45,082 nucleotides of DNA from an uncultured Gemmiger sp. (GTDB lineage Bacteria; Bacillota; Clostridia; Oscillospirales; Ruminococcaceae), in NCBI GenBank assembly GCA_944388135.1, contig CALXHP010000011.1, positions 1 through 45,082 of the forward strand, in the 5' to 3' direction. Position 1 is the first letter of the stretch, and the number at the start of each line of letters is the position of its first letter. The translations under genes and the position numbers were made by a program. Positions 34,059 through 42,049 of this stretch are shown piece after piece. The notes below the pieces were generated by a model, which was given only the letters and a program-made list of their open reading frames with translations, had not been told where the DNA came from and did not search any database.

Positions 34059-34924
34059 CCTTTGATACCTCCCCGGGACGCGCCCTCCATGATCTTGTTG
34101 CGGAACGCCAGGAAGAGGGCCACCAGCGGCACCGAGATGACCACCACGGCGGCCATCATGGCGGGGATGTTCTCCCGGCCGAAGCCCTCCTCCCGGATCT
34201 GCTGGATGCCGTTGGATACCAGGAAATAGGCCTGGTCGTCGGTGACCAGCCGGGGCCAGACGTAGGAGTTCCAGCACTCGATGAGTTTCAGGATCGTCAC
34301 CGTGACGATGGTGGGCCGGCAGATGGGGATCATCACCTTCCACAGGTATTTCAGGTCGGAGGTGCCGTCCACCTTGGCGGCCCGGTAGAGTTCATCGGGC
34401 ACCTGCTCGAAGCTCTCTTTCAGCAGATAGATATAGAAAATCGAGGTGATGGAGGGCAGGATCAGACCGGTGAAGGTGTTGCGCAGGTCCAGATTGGTGA
34501 TGGTCACATAGTTGGTGATGACCACCAGTTCGCTGGGGATCATCATCAGGGACAAAAAGGCGCCGAAAAGCAGGTTCTTGCCCCGGAATTCCAGCCGGGC
34601 AAAGGCGTAGGCCGCCAGGGTGCTGACCACCACCATGGCGGCGGTGGTGATGAGGGAGAAAATCAGGGTGTTGAGCAGATAGCCCCCCAGGGGCACGGCG
34701 GTGAAGGCCTGCTGGTAGTTTTCCAGGGTGGGAGCCAGGGTAAAGAACTGGGGGGTATGCTCCGAGTTGTAGGCACCGTAGCTTTTCAGGGAGGTGAGCA
34801 CCATCCAGTAAAAGGGAAAGAGCACCACCACGGCCCAGATGCTGAGCCCCAGGTAGGTCAGCGCCTTCAGGAAGCCGGCCTTGCGGCGGGCGGCGCGGCG
34901 CCGGGCTTCAAAATCTTCCGACAT
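34055..34924 (-). CDS. sugar ABC transporter permease (MalG/UgpE type)
   Basis: A 289-residue channel subunit with six predicted membrane helices; the N-terminal 20 residues are charged (EARRRAARRKA). The EAA loop is ELYRAAKVDGTSDLKYLWK followed by VMIPICRPTI at about 190-215, and the C-terminus has NKIMEGASRGGIKG, typical of MalG-like subunits. It follows the first permease after 12 bases and overlaps the binding-protein gene by four bases. Confidence 0.92.
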   Translation of the reverse strand: MSEDFEARRRAARRKAGFLKALTYLGLSIWAVVVLFPFYWMVLTSLKSYGAYNSEHTPQFFTLAPTLENYQQAFTAVPLGGYLLNTLIFSLITTAAMVVVSTLAAYAFARLEFRGKNLLFGAFLSLMMIPSELVVITNYVTITNLDLRNTFTGLILPSITSIFYIYLLKESFEQVPDELYRAAKVDGTSDLKYLWKVMIPICRPTIVTVTILKLIECWNSYVWPRLVTDDQAYFLVSNGIQQIREEGFGRENIPAMMAAVVVISVPLVALFLAFRNKIMEGASRGGIKG

Positions 34925-34936
34925 AACAAAGCCTCC

Positions 34937-35827
34937 TTAGTCGCGCAGCTGCCGGCGGCTGACCAGCAGGTTGATGCAGGTGATGGTAAGCACGATGACG
35001 AACAGGATGATGGCCGCCGCCGACGCGTAGGACGGATAGCCGCCGCTGTCGCCATAGAGCATATCGTAGACATAGCCCACGATGGTGTTCATGCCTGCGG
35101 CATTCAGGTCGGTACCGAAGAGGGCCACCGCATCGCTGTAGGCCTTGAAGGCCCCGATGAAGCCGGTGATGACCAGGTAGACGATCATGGGGGAGATCAT
35201 GGGCAGGGTGATGCGGAAGAAGATCCGCCGTCGGGAGGTGCCGTCCACCCGGGCGGCCTTGTAGTAGTCCTGGTTCACCGAGGCCAGCGCCCCGGTGAGC
35301 ACGAGGATTTTAAAGGGCATGACCACCCAGATGGTGTAAAAGCAGAGGACGAACATCTTGGCCCAGTGGGGGCCGTTGATGAAGTCGATGGGCCCGGCGC
35401 CGAACCACCGGAGCATCAGGTTGACAAGACCGTCGGTGTATTCGGTTTTCTGGAAAAGCACCATGAACACCAGGCCCACGGCCAGGGTGTTGGTGACGTA
35501 AGGCAGAAAGTAGACGGTCTGGTAGAGTTTGCGCAATGGTTTGATGGAGCTGAGCCCCGCGGAGATGAGCAGCGCCAGCCCGGTGGAGACGGGCACCGTG
35601 ATGATGACCAGCACAAAGGTGTTCCGGACCGCCTGCAGGAAGTAGGGGTCGTGGAGCACATAGCTGTAGTTGTACAGGCCCACCCCCAGGTAGGTCTGGG
35701 AGGCGAAGTTGAACCCCTCCTCCACCGAGTAGATCAGCACATCGATGAGGGGGTAGACGAGAAAGGCCCCCAGCAGCACCAGCGACAGCAGCAGGTAGAG
35801 CCACGCCTTGTTGGGTTTGGAATGCAT
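34937..35827 (-). CDS. sugar ABC transporter permease (MalF/UgpA type)
   Basis: A 296-residue channel subunit, six predicted helices, first at about 8-28 (AWLYLLLSLVLLGAFLVYPL). The EAA loop is DYYKAARVDGTSRRRIFFR followed by ITLPMISPMI at about 198-225. It follows the ATPase gene after 24 bases and precedes the second permease by 12. In most CUT1 operons the binding protein comes first; here it is last. Confidence 0.92.
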   Translation of the reverse strand: MHSKPNKAWLYLLLSLVLLGAFLVYPLIDVLIYSVEEGFNFASQTYLGVGLYNYSYVLHDPYFLQAVRNTFVLVIITVPVSTGLALLISAGLSSIKPLRKLYQTVYFLPYVTNTLAVGLVFMVLFQKTEYTDGLVNLMLRWFGAGPIDFINGPHWAKMFVLCFYTIWVVMPFKILVLTGALASVNQDYYKAARVDGTSRRRIFFRITLPMISPMIVYLVITGFIGAFKAYSDAVALFGTDLNAAGMNTIVGYVYDMLYGDSGGYPSYASAAAIILFVIVLTITCINLLVSRRQLRD

Positions 35828-35851
35828 GGACAGTTTCCTCCCTTCGGGCCG

Positions 35852-36958
35852 TCAGCCCTGCACCGCAAAGGGGATGCGGACTTCAGTTTCATGGTCAAAC
35901 AGGAACACCTTGTCGGGGTGGAGGGCAAAATGCACCGTATCGGCGGCGCCGTCCACATCGTGGCGGGCGTTGACGATGGCCCGCAGGGTGTCGGTGGTGC
36001 AGGCGGGATGGGTGCAGACGATGCTCACATCCCGGCCCAGCACCTCCACCCGGGAAAGGCCACACGCCACCGGGCCGTTGGCGTCGGGGGTAAAGCCCTC
36101 GGGCCGAATGCCCACCCAGACGCTGCCGTCCGGCGCGCCGGGTACCGCCAGCACATCCTGCCCGGCCAGCAGCAGCCGCTCTTTCCGGACGGTGCCCTCA
36201 AAAACATTGATGGGCGGGGTGCCCAGGAACTTGGCCACAAAGAGGTTGGCCGGGTCGTCGTAGACCTGCTGGGGGGCGCCCTGCTGCATCAGGACGCCGT
36301 CCTTCATCACCACGATACGGTCCGAGATGCTCATGGCCTCCTCCTGGTCGTGGGTGACAAAGAGGGTGGTGATGCCGGTCTTTTTCTGGATCTTGCAGAT
36401 CTCCTCCCGGGTCTGGAGCCGCAGCCGGGCGTCCAGGTTGGAAAGGGGCTCGTCCAGCAGCAGCACCTTGGGCATCTTCACCAGCGCCCGGGCAATGGCC
36501 ACCCGCTGCTGCTGCCCGCCGGACAGTTCCTTCGGTTTGCGGTCCAGCAATTCCTCGATCTGCACCAGGGCCGCTGCCTCCAGGGCACGGCGGCGCATCT
36601 CGGCTTTGGTCAGCTTCTGGGCGCCCTTCAGGTTTTCCAGCGGGAAGGTGATGTTCTGCAGCACCGTCAGGTGGGGGTAAAGGGCATAGTTCTGGAACAC
36701 CATCCCCACGCCCCGCAGCTCGGGGGGCAGATGGGTCACATCCTCCCCGCCGAAAAAGATCTTGCCCTCGGTGGGCGTTTCCAGCCCGCAGATCATATTC
36801 AATGTGGTGGATTTGCCGCAGCCCGACGGGCCCAGCAACCCCACCAGCAGACCGTCCGGCACTTCAAAGGTCAGCCTGTCCACGGCGGTAACCTCCCCGC
36901 GGGCCTTCCGCCCCCGGGCCGGGAACCGCTTGGTCAGCTCCTGCAACTGTATATTCAT
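35852..36958 (-). CDS. CUT1 sugar ABC transporter ATPase (MsmX/UgpC/MalK type)
   Basis: Cytosolic ATPase of 368 residues that powers the importer. Walker A GPSGCGKST at 43-51, signature LSGGQQQRVAIARAL, Walker B VLLLDEPLSNLDA, switch histidine in LFVTHDQEEAMSISD, and a C-terminal TOBE/MalK-like regulatory domain (about 240-365). A short Arg/Lys-rich insert (PARGRKARGE) follows strand 1. I start it at the ATG at 36958, which has GGGGAG nine bases upstream; the ATG at 36967 directly abuts that site. First gene of the operon. As the only such ATPase here, and of a family known to serve several importers, it may also power the glycan importer at 2.6-5.8 kb. Confidence 0.92.
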   Translation of the reverse strand: MNIQLQELTKRFPARGRKARGEVTAVDRLTFEVPDGLLVGLLGPSGCGKSTTLNMICGLETPTEGKIFFGGEDVTHLPPELRGVGMVFQNYALYPHLTVLQNITFPLENLKGAQKLTKAEMRRRALEAAALVQIEELLDRKPKELSGGQQQRVAIARALVKMPKVLLLDEPLSNLDARLRLQTREEICKIQKKTGITTLFVTHDQEEAMSISDRIVVMKDGVLMQQGAPQQVYDDPANLFVAKFLGTPPINVFEGTVRKERLLLAGQDVLAVPGAPDGSVWVGIRPEGFTPDANGPVACGLSRVEVLGRDVSIVCTHPACTTDTLRAIVNARHDVDGAADTVHFALHPDKVFLFDHETEVRIPFAVQG

Positions 36959-36995
36959 GCACTCCATCTCCCCTGTGGTTTGGGTTTTGTTTTTT

Positions 36996-37024
36996 ATTAT
37001 ACAAACTTTTCAGCCGGTTCACAA
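36996..37024 (-). promoter_or_regulatory. promoter of the second ABC operon
   Basis: On the minus strand TTGTGA (plus 37019-37024), 17 bases, TATAAT (plus 36996-37001), 38 bases before the ATPase ATG. No adjacent regulator gene is visible. Confidence 0.75.
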
Positions 37025-37057
37025 GGTTTTGTCCTGGGGGTTTTCCCTATAGGGTGC

Positions 37058-37094
37058 AAAAAGACCGCTCTCCCCGGGGGGAGAGCGGTCTTTT
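37058..37094. terminator. terminator of the vWA surface-protein gene
   Basis: AAAGACCGCTCTCCCC and GGGGAGAGCGGTCTTT form a near-perfect stem at 37058-37094, with T-runs on both strands. It starts 24 bases beyond the stop codon at 37118. Confidence 0.9.
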
Positions 37095-37117
37095 ACAGGT
37101 TCATCACAGGCGCTGTA

Positions 37118-40100
37118 TTACCGGCGCTGTCTGCGTGCCAGCAGCAATCCCACAAAGCCCAGGGCGGACAGAACCATGCAGCCTGCCCACAGCTGGGGCC
37201 GGCTGGAATCCCCGGTTTGGGGGATGGTACTGCCGGTCGCCTGGACCGTGGTCCCGGCACCGTTCTCCGGCGCCGCCGAAGGTTGGGGTGTGGCCGTTCC
37301 GCCCGTGGGGGTCGGGGTCGTCTCCTGCCCGCCCGCGGGGGTCGACCCGGGGGTGGGGGCAGGCTTGTTCGGCTGCACCGTCACGGTGTTGGTAGTGATC
37401 GCCGGGCCATTGGCTCCGATCCGGATCTTGCCCTGATTGGTAAGGGTCCCCAGCTGCTGGGCCTGGGAGGTGACCGTGACCTTGAAGCTGACGCTGCCGG
37501 TGGTTCCCGGCTCCACATCCTGCAAGGTCCAGGTCAGGGTCCGGCTCTGTTCATCCCACAAAACCCCCTGGTCGGCACTGCCCGCCAGATACTCCGTTCC
37601 TTCGGGGATCGTATCGGTGATGGTGATGTTCTCCTTCGTAGCGGCGGAATTTCCGTAATGGATGGTGTAGGTCAGTTCCTGGCCCACCTGCACCTCCCGG
37701 CCGTTCAGGTCGTTGCCGTTGGCATCGGTGACGGTTTTCAGGTCTGCGGGGGTGATGGCCATACGGCCGTTGTTGCCCAGGTACGAGGTCATCACCCATT
37801 CCCCGTTCTGTCTGGCCGCGGCGGTGGCAAAGGCATAGGCCGGGGTCACCGGATCGGTCCCGGTCTTGGCCACCGCCAGATCGCTGAGGTTGCCCAGACG
37901 GGGCGAACCTTTGGCGATATACAGGCCTTGCCCGTCGGTCTGCACATCCACGCCCTCGTGCAGCAGCGCGCTGCCCTGGCGGGTGATCACCGCGGTGGCC
38001 ACACCATTTTCCAGCGTAACGTCGGGCTGGCCCGCCACATCCTCTTCCTCCGCGTAAAAGCGGATTTTGAAATAGTAGGTCCCGGCTGCATCCAGGGTGC
38101 CGGTGGCCCGGGTCTGGCAGGCTGCATCGGCGTACAGCGGGGTATCTTCCTGCAGGAAATAGAAGGGATTGTTCCTGGCCGGCTGGAACGTCACCGTGGC
38201 ATCTCCACGCTTGGCCGTGCTGCTGTCGATGCCCAGGTCGGTGCCGCTGTACAGGTTGCTGTACAGGTAGACCCCGTTGTTCCCTGCCCCGTTTGCCGCC
38301 GCATAATCGGGATCACAGGCAAGCAGGACCCCGGCATTGTCCACGGGGCCCACCCCGTAGATCACACGCAGGGGATAGGCTGCATCGTTGTAGATATTTT
38401 CCTGGACCGATCCGTCCTCATTCACGGTAATATGGTTTACCCGCAGCGGAATGGCCGCGGCAGGTACCTTGACCTGGAGGGTCCGGGTGCCGTCGCCGTT
38501 CTCGGTGACGGTGATCAGGATCTGGCTGGCGTCCTGCTGCCCGTAGACCTCGCTGTCGATGGTGCCGCTGAAGGTATAGGTGGTCACATTGCCCTGTGTG
38601 CTGGTCTGGTACTGCAAAAATTCCTCACCGGCAAACAGCAGCGCCTTGATCTCCTTGACCTCCATGTACTTTCCCAGGGGGTCGGTGTAGGTGATGTAGC
38701 CGCCGTGCAGGGGATCATTGTTTTCGATGGCGGTGGGGGATTTGGCCGTCTCGGTGATCTCGTTGATGATCTGCCGGAAGGCATCCGCCAGCTGGTCGGC
38801 ATCGTTGGCCGGGTAATAGGCATTCACATAATCCGGTGTTCCGGGGGCGTTCCACCCGCCGTTGTGTGCTGCGTGAAAACTCTTGCCCCCTTCCGGATAG
38901 CTGTCGCCTTTATCCTCCGGGTACTTCACCTTGGCGTCGCCCCCGGCCGCATAGCCTGCCCAGGCGTCAGCAATGGCCCGCAGGGCATCAAAGTCGCTGT
39001 TTTTGGCCTTTTCCCAGTTATGGGCAGGGTCAAGGACCAGGTTGGCCAGTTCCACCGTCCCGTCGCTCTGCTGGTTCACGCTGAAACCGATGGTGTAGAA
39101 GGAAGCCTCTGCCTGATCAACATTCCTGGCGCCAAGGGCCGTGGCCTGACCGGTGTAATGCCCGGTGGCCTGCTCTTTCAGGTACTGGGCTGTGATCATG
39201 GGCATGAATCCGTTGGCACTCCAGGGGCGTTCATTATCGCCCCAGCCCACCGAGTCGCCGCCGTTCTCCTGCAAGTCATCCCACCAGGAGGTGCCGTCCC
39301 CCGGCAGAGAGATCGTGGTGGGAGCGCCGTCGGACATGAGCACCACGTTGGGGATCCGGGTATAGGTATTGCCCCGGTCCGACTGGAAGGTGGTATCCTG
39401 GGCATCTGCCAGCATCCGCATCCCCAGGTTCAGACCAAACTGGATGTTGGTCTTGGAATCGGTCTGGGCGACCGTCCCCGCTTTGTCACCGAAATTGCAC
39501 TGTACCGTTGCCTCGCCGTCGTCCTGGTTGGCCGTGCCGGTAAAGGAAGCCACGGAAAAATAATCAGGGGTCCCATCCTGATCGGTATCCGCCGGAACGG
39601 TATCCCCCAGCTGGGTCAGGTCCAGCCACTGGTGGCCGATACGGTTGAAATATACCACGCCGATCCGGTTCAGGGGGCTGTCCTGCTGAAGCTGATGGAT
39701 GGACTGGTTCAGCGCCTTGACCAGGGCGGCAATCCGGGAGCCCGATGCATCGTTGGTATTCACCACCGCCTTGGAGTCGGTGCCCCAGGTCATGCTGGCG
39801 GAAAAGTCCAATACATACACCACATCCACCGGCACTTTGGGCAGGTGGGTCACCTCCTCCGAAGTGGCCAGCGTGGAAAAGGCCACCAGGAACTCCTCCC
39901 CCTGGGCCGGGTCGGCGGTGTAGCTGTAGTGTACCTCTGCACCGCCCACCTTGCCGTCAAAGGAGAGCGCGTCGGCACTTACGGTTTTGTCCGACCAGAC
40001 ACGGCCGTTGTACCGTGTGGAGGTGTCGGTCCCCAGTGCGGTGAGATAGCTGGTATGGGTGTCGGCGTCCGCCTGTTTTTCCGGCGTCTGGGCCAGAGCG

Positions 40101-40174
40101 GAAGGCATCAGTCCCGCCGCCAGACATAAGGCCACCCCGGCAGAAAATAATCGTTTTGTCCATTTCGAAAGCAT
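37118..40174 (-). CDS. von Willebrand A-domain cell-wall surface protein with sortase signal
   Basis: An exported surface protein of about 1018 residues. A signal peptide (KWTKRLFSAGVALCLAAGLM, cleavage after ALA near residue 28) is followed by a VWA domain (about 115-420) with the MIDAS motif VLDFSASMTWG (Asp123, Ser125, Ser127). A long beta-rich middle has no family I can name; a DUF11-like domain (about 800-900: LTYTIHYGNSAATKENITIT) and a Pro/Thr/Gly stalk follow. The C-terminus is a sorting signal: IPQTG at 984-988, a hydrophobic helix and RRQRR. VWA proteins of this build are pilus tips or adhesins that bind metal and host ligands. The start is uncertain: ATG 40174 has AAAGGA twelve bases upstream; ATG 40204 and GTG 40231 are in frame. 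No sortase gene is in the window. Confidence 0.9.
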   Translation of the reverse strand: MLSKWTKRLFSAGVALCLAAGLMPSALAQTPEKQADADTHTSYLTALGTDTSTRYNGRVWSDKTVSADALSFDGKVGGAEVHYSYTADPAQGEEFLVAFSTLATSEEVTHLPKVPVDVVYVLDFSASMTWGTDSKAVVNTNDASGSRIAALVKALNQSIHQLQQDSPLNRIGVVYFNRIGHQWLDLTQLGDTVPADTDQDGTPDYFSVASFTGTANQDDGEATVQCNFGDKAGTVAQTDSKTNIQFGLNLGMRMLADAQDTTFQSDRGNTYTRIPNVVLMSDGAPTTISLPGDGTSWWDDLQENGGDSVGWGDNERPWSANGFMPMITAQYLKEQATGHYTGQATALGARNVDQAEASFYTIGFSVNQQSDGTVELANLVLDPAHNWEKAKNSDFDALRAIADAWAGYAAGGDAKVKYPEDKGDSYPEGGKSFHAAHNGGWNAPGTPDYVNAYYPANDADQLADAFRQIINEITETAKSPTAIENNDPLHGGYITYTDPLGKYMEVKEIKALLFAGEEFLQYQTSTQGNVTTYTFSGTIDSEVYGQQDASQILITVTENGDGTRTLQVKVPAAAIPLRVNHITVNEDGSVQENIYNDAAYPLRVIYGVGPVDNAGVLLACDPDYAAANGAGNNGVYLYSNLYSGTDLGIDSSTAKRGDATVTFQPARNNPFYFLQEDTPLYADAACQTRATGTLDAAGTYYFKIRFYAEEEDVAGQPDVTLENGVATAVITRQGSALLHEGVDVQTDGQGLYIAKGSPRLGNLSDLAVAKTGTDPVTPAYAFATAAARQNGEWVMTSYLGNNGRMAITPADLKTVTDANGNDLNGREVQVGQELTYTIHYGNSAATKENITITDTIPEGTEYLAGSADQGVLWDEQSRTLTWTLQDVEPGTTGSVSFKVTVTSQAQQLGTLTNQGKIRIGANGPAITTNTVTVQPNKPAPTPGSTPAGGQETTPTPTGGTATPQPSAAPENGAGTTVQATGSTIPQTGDSSRPQLWAGCMVLSALGFVGLLLARRQRR

Positions 40175-40483
40175 GTGTGTTTTTGGTCCTTTCTTGTTTT
40201 TCATCGCCCATGCCGCAACCCTTCGTTTCACATTCTCTTTTTATCGTTCTATTTTTTGTTGTAATTTATGATTTTATATTTCTTTATAACAATTTTTTGT
40301 TATATTCAAACAAATGTCCCCATGCTTGTGCCCCGTTGGATTGCAACATATTTGTATAGCATATTTCACAAAACAAGTCCATTGACAATTGATGCCGTTT
40401 CGACGGTTTTCCTCCATGCTTGACACCCCGTTGCCGGACGCGTAGGATAGTAGAGAAAAAATCAACAGAGGAGTAGGAAAAGC
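40175..40483. other. AT-rich divergent control region (vWA gene / MATE gene)
   Basis: From about 40235 to 40400 this is the most AT-rich stretch in the window. It holds TATAACAA-TTTT-TTGTTATA (perfect 8-base inverted repeat, 40285-40304); a direct repeat CCATGCTTG followed by CCCCGTTG at 40320-40338 and 40414-40433, the second copy covering the MATE -35 box; and a minus-strand extended -10 element TGCTATACA (plus 40353-40361) that could start the vWA transcript about 170 bases before its ATG. I see no gene. Confidence 0.6.
40420..40448 (+). promoter_or_regulatory. promoter of the MATE exporter gene
   Basis: TTGACA (40420-40425, consensus), 17 bases, TAGGAT (40443-40448), 36 bases before the start codon. 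Confidence 0.75.
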
Positions 40484-41845
40484 GTGTTTGAGAAAAACGT
40501 TTCCCTGACCAGCGGCAGTGTGGCCAGGGGTATGCTTGTGTTTGCCATCCCCATCTTTTTCAGCAACCTGTTCCAGCAGCTCTACAACGCGGTGGACTCG
40601 CTGATCGTGGGCAACTTTCTGGGCGGGGACGCCCTGGCGGCGGTGGGTTCCTCCGGCAGCCTGATCTTCCTTCTCACCGGCTTTGTCAACGGCGTCAGCC
40701 TGGGCGCCGGGGTGCTGGTGGCCCGCCACTACGGGGCCAAAGACGGGCCCGCCCTGCGCCGGGCTGTCCATACCACGGTGGCCCTGGGCCTGGCTGCCGG
40801 TGTGGCGCTAAGCGTCATCGGCGTGCTGCTCACCCCCCAGATCCTGCGCTGGATGGATACCCCCGAGGAAGTCCTGCCCAACTCCATCGTGTATTTCCGG
40901 GTCTACTTCCTGGGGTCCCTGGCGGTGGTCATGTACAACGTGGGCGCCAGTATCCTGCAGTCGGTGGGGGACAGCCGCAGCCCCATGCGGTATCTGATCA
41001 CCGCCTCGGTGCTCAATGTCATCCTGGACCTGTGGTTCATCGCCGGACTGCATATGGGGGTGGGCGGCGCGGCCTTTGCCACCATCCTTTCCCAGACGGT
41101 CAGCGCCGTGCTGGCTTTCCGCCGCCTGACCCTGACCCAAGAAGCCTACGGCGTGCGCTGGCGGGAAGTAAGATTCCACCCCGCCACCCTGCGGGCGGTG
41201 GTGGCCCAGGGCGTCCCCTCCGGCGTGCAGAACTCGGTGATCTCCATCGCCAACGTCATCGTGCAGGCCAACATCAACGCCTTTGGCGCCAACGCCATGG
41301 CGGGCTGCGGCGCCTACAGCAAGGTGGAAGGCTTCGCCTTTTTGCCGGTGACCTGTTTTTCCATGGCGCTGGCCACCTTTGTGAGCCAGAACATCGGTGC
41401 AGGCAAACTGGACCGGGTACGCCACGGCATGCGGTTCGGCATCCTTACCTCTTCCCTGCTGGCGGAATGTGTGGGGCTGGCCATGTTCACCCTGGCCCCC
41501 TGGCTGATCGCCGCCTTCAACCATGAACCGGACGTCATCGCCTTCGGCGTCCAGCAGGCGCGCACCGTCTCGCTGTTCTACTGCCTGCTGGCGTTCAGCC
41601 ACTGCTGCGCCGGCATCCTGCGGGGACTGGGCCGCCCTGTGGTGCCCATGGTGGTCATGCTGGCGGTGTGGTGTGCCCTGCGCATCACCTACATCACCAT
41701 CACCGTCCGCTTTATTCCCCAGATCGCGGTGGTTTTCTGGGCCTATCCCATCACCTGGACCATCAGTTCCCTGCTGTTTGCCTGGTACCTGACCCACTGC
41801 CCCATGCCCGCCCCCGGCGGCGGTGCCCAGCAACATCCGGCCTAA
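40484..41845 (+). CDS. MATE-family multidrug/cation antiporter
   Basis: A 453-residue exporter with twelve predicted helices in two homologous halves. The N-terminal pattern GSVARGMLVFAIPIFFSNLFQ and LYNAVDSLIVGNFLGGDALA is that of the DinF/NorM-like MATE proteins of Firmicutes, which expel drugs or metabolites in exchange for sodium or protons. The start is a GTG at 40484 with AGAGGAG eleven bases upstream; the first in-frame ATG would cut into helix 1. No regulator is adjacent. The gene has its own promoter. No terminator is visible after it before the next promoter. Substrate unknown. Confidence 0.92.
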   Translation: MFEKNVSLTSGSVARGMLVFAIPIFFSNLFQQLYNAVDSLIVGNFLGGDALAAVGSSGSLIFLLTGFVNGVSLGAGVLVARHYGAKDGPALRRAVHTTVALGLAAGVALSVIGVLLTPQILRWMDTPEEVLPNSIVYFRVYFLGSLAVVMYNVGASILQSVGDSRSPMRYLITASVLNVILDLWFIAGLHMGVGGAAFATILSQTVSAVLAFRRLTLTQEAYGVRWREVRFHPATLRAVVAQGVPSGVQNSVISIANVIVQANINAFGANAMAGCGAYSKVEGFAFLPVTCFSMALATFVSQNIGAGKLDRVRHGMRFGILTSSLLAECVGLAMFTLAPWLIAAFNHEPDVIAFGVQQARTVSLFYCLLAFSHCCAGILRGLGRPVVPMVVMLAVWCALRITYITITVRFIPQIAVVFWAYPITWTISSLLFAWYLTHCPMPAPGGGAQQHPA

Positions 41846-41887
41846 TTTTTGCCCGGACAAATGGCAAAGAACTGTACAAAAAACGCA

Positions 41888-41916
41888 TTGATTTTACGGT
41901 GCAGCGGGTGTATTAT
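41888..41916 (+). promoter_or_regulatory. promoter of the dehydratase operon
   Basis: TTGATT (41888-41893), 17 bases, TATTAT (41911-41916). The first gene starts at 42050, so the leader is about 125 bases and contains a terminator-like hairpin. Confidence 0.7.
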
Positions 41917-41958
41917 AGAATGAGCGTATCCCGTATAAAACACCGCAACCACTGAAAA

Positions 41959-42008
41959 GGGCGAGGGTTTTCCGACCGGTTCCCGGTCGGGAGGCCCGCT
42001 GTTTTTTT
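41959..42008 (+). terminator. leader terminator/attenuator of the dehydratase operon
   Basis: CCGACCGG (41972-41979), loop TTC, CCGGTCGG (41983-41990) is a perfect stem; GGGC (41959-41962) and GCCC (41994-41997) can extend it; seven Ts follow at 42002-42008. It lies between the promoter and the first start codon, so it would end transcripts about 85 bases long unless it is bypassed. No known riboswitch class is recognised. Confidence 0.6.
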
Positions 42009-42049
42009 GCACGGGATTCGGCGTGGAGCGTAGAGAGAGGGAAAATCAT

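Noticed and set aside
34025-40129. Plus-strand open frame of 2034 codons
   Set aside because: It is antisense to five well-recognised genes, has the Gly/His/Gln/Val-rich composition of a shadow frame in GC-rich DNA, and no ribosome site.
41920-41955. Possible leader peptide MSVSRIKHRNH before the dehydratase operon
   Set aside because: Its ATG lies four bases after the -10 box, at or before the likely transcript start, and has no ribosome site. Three basic/His codons are not enough for a His attenuator.
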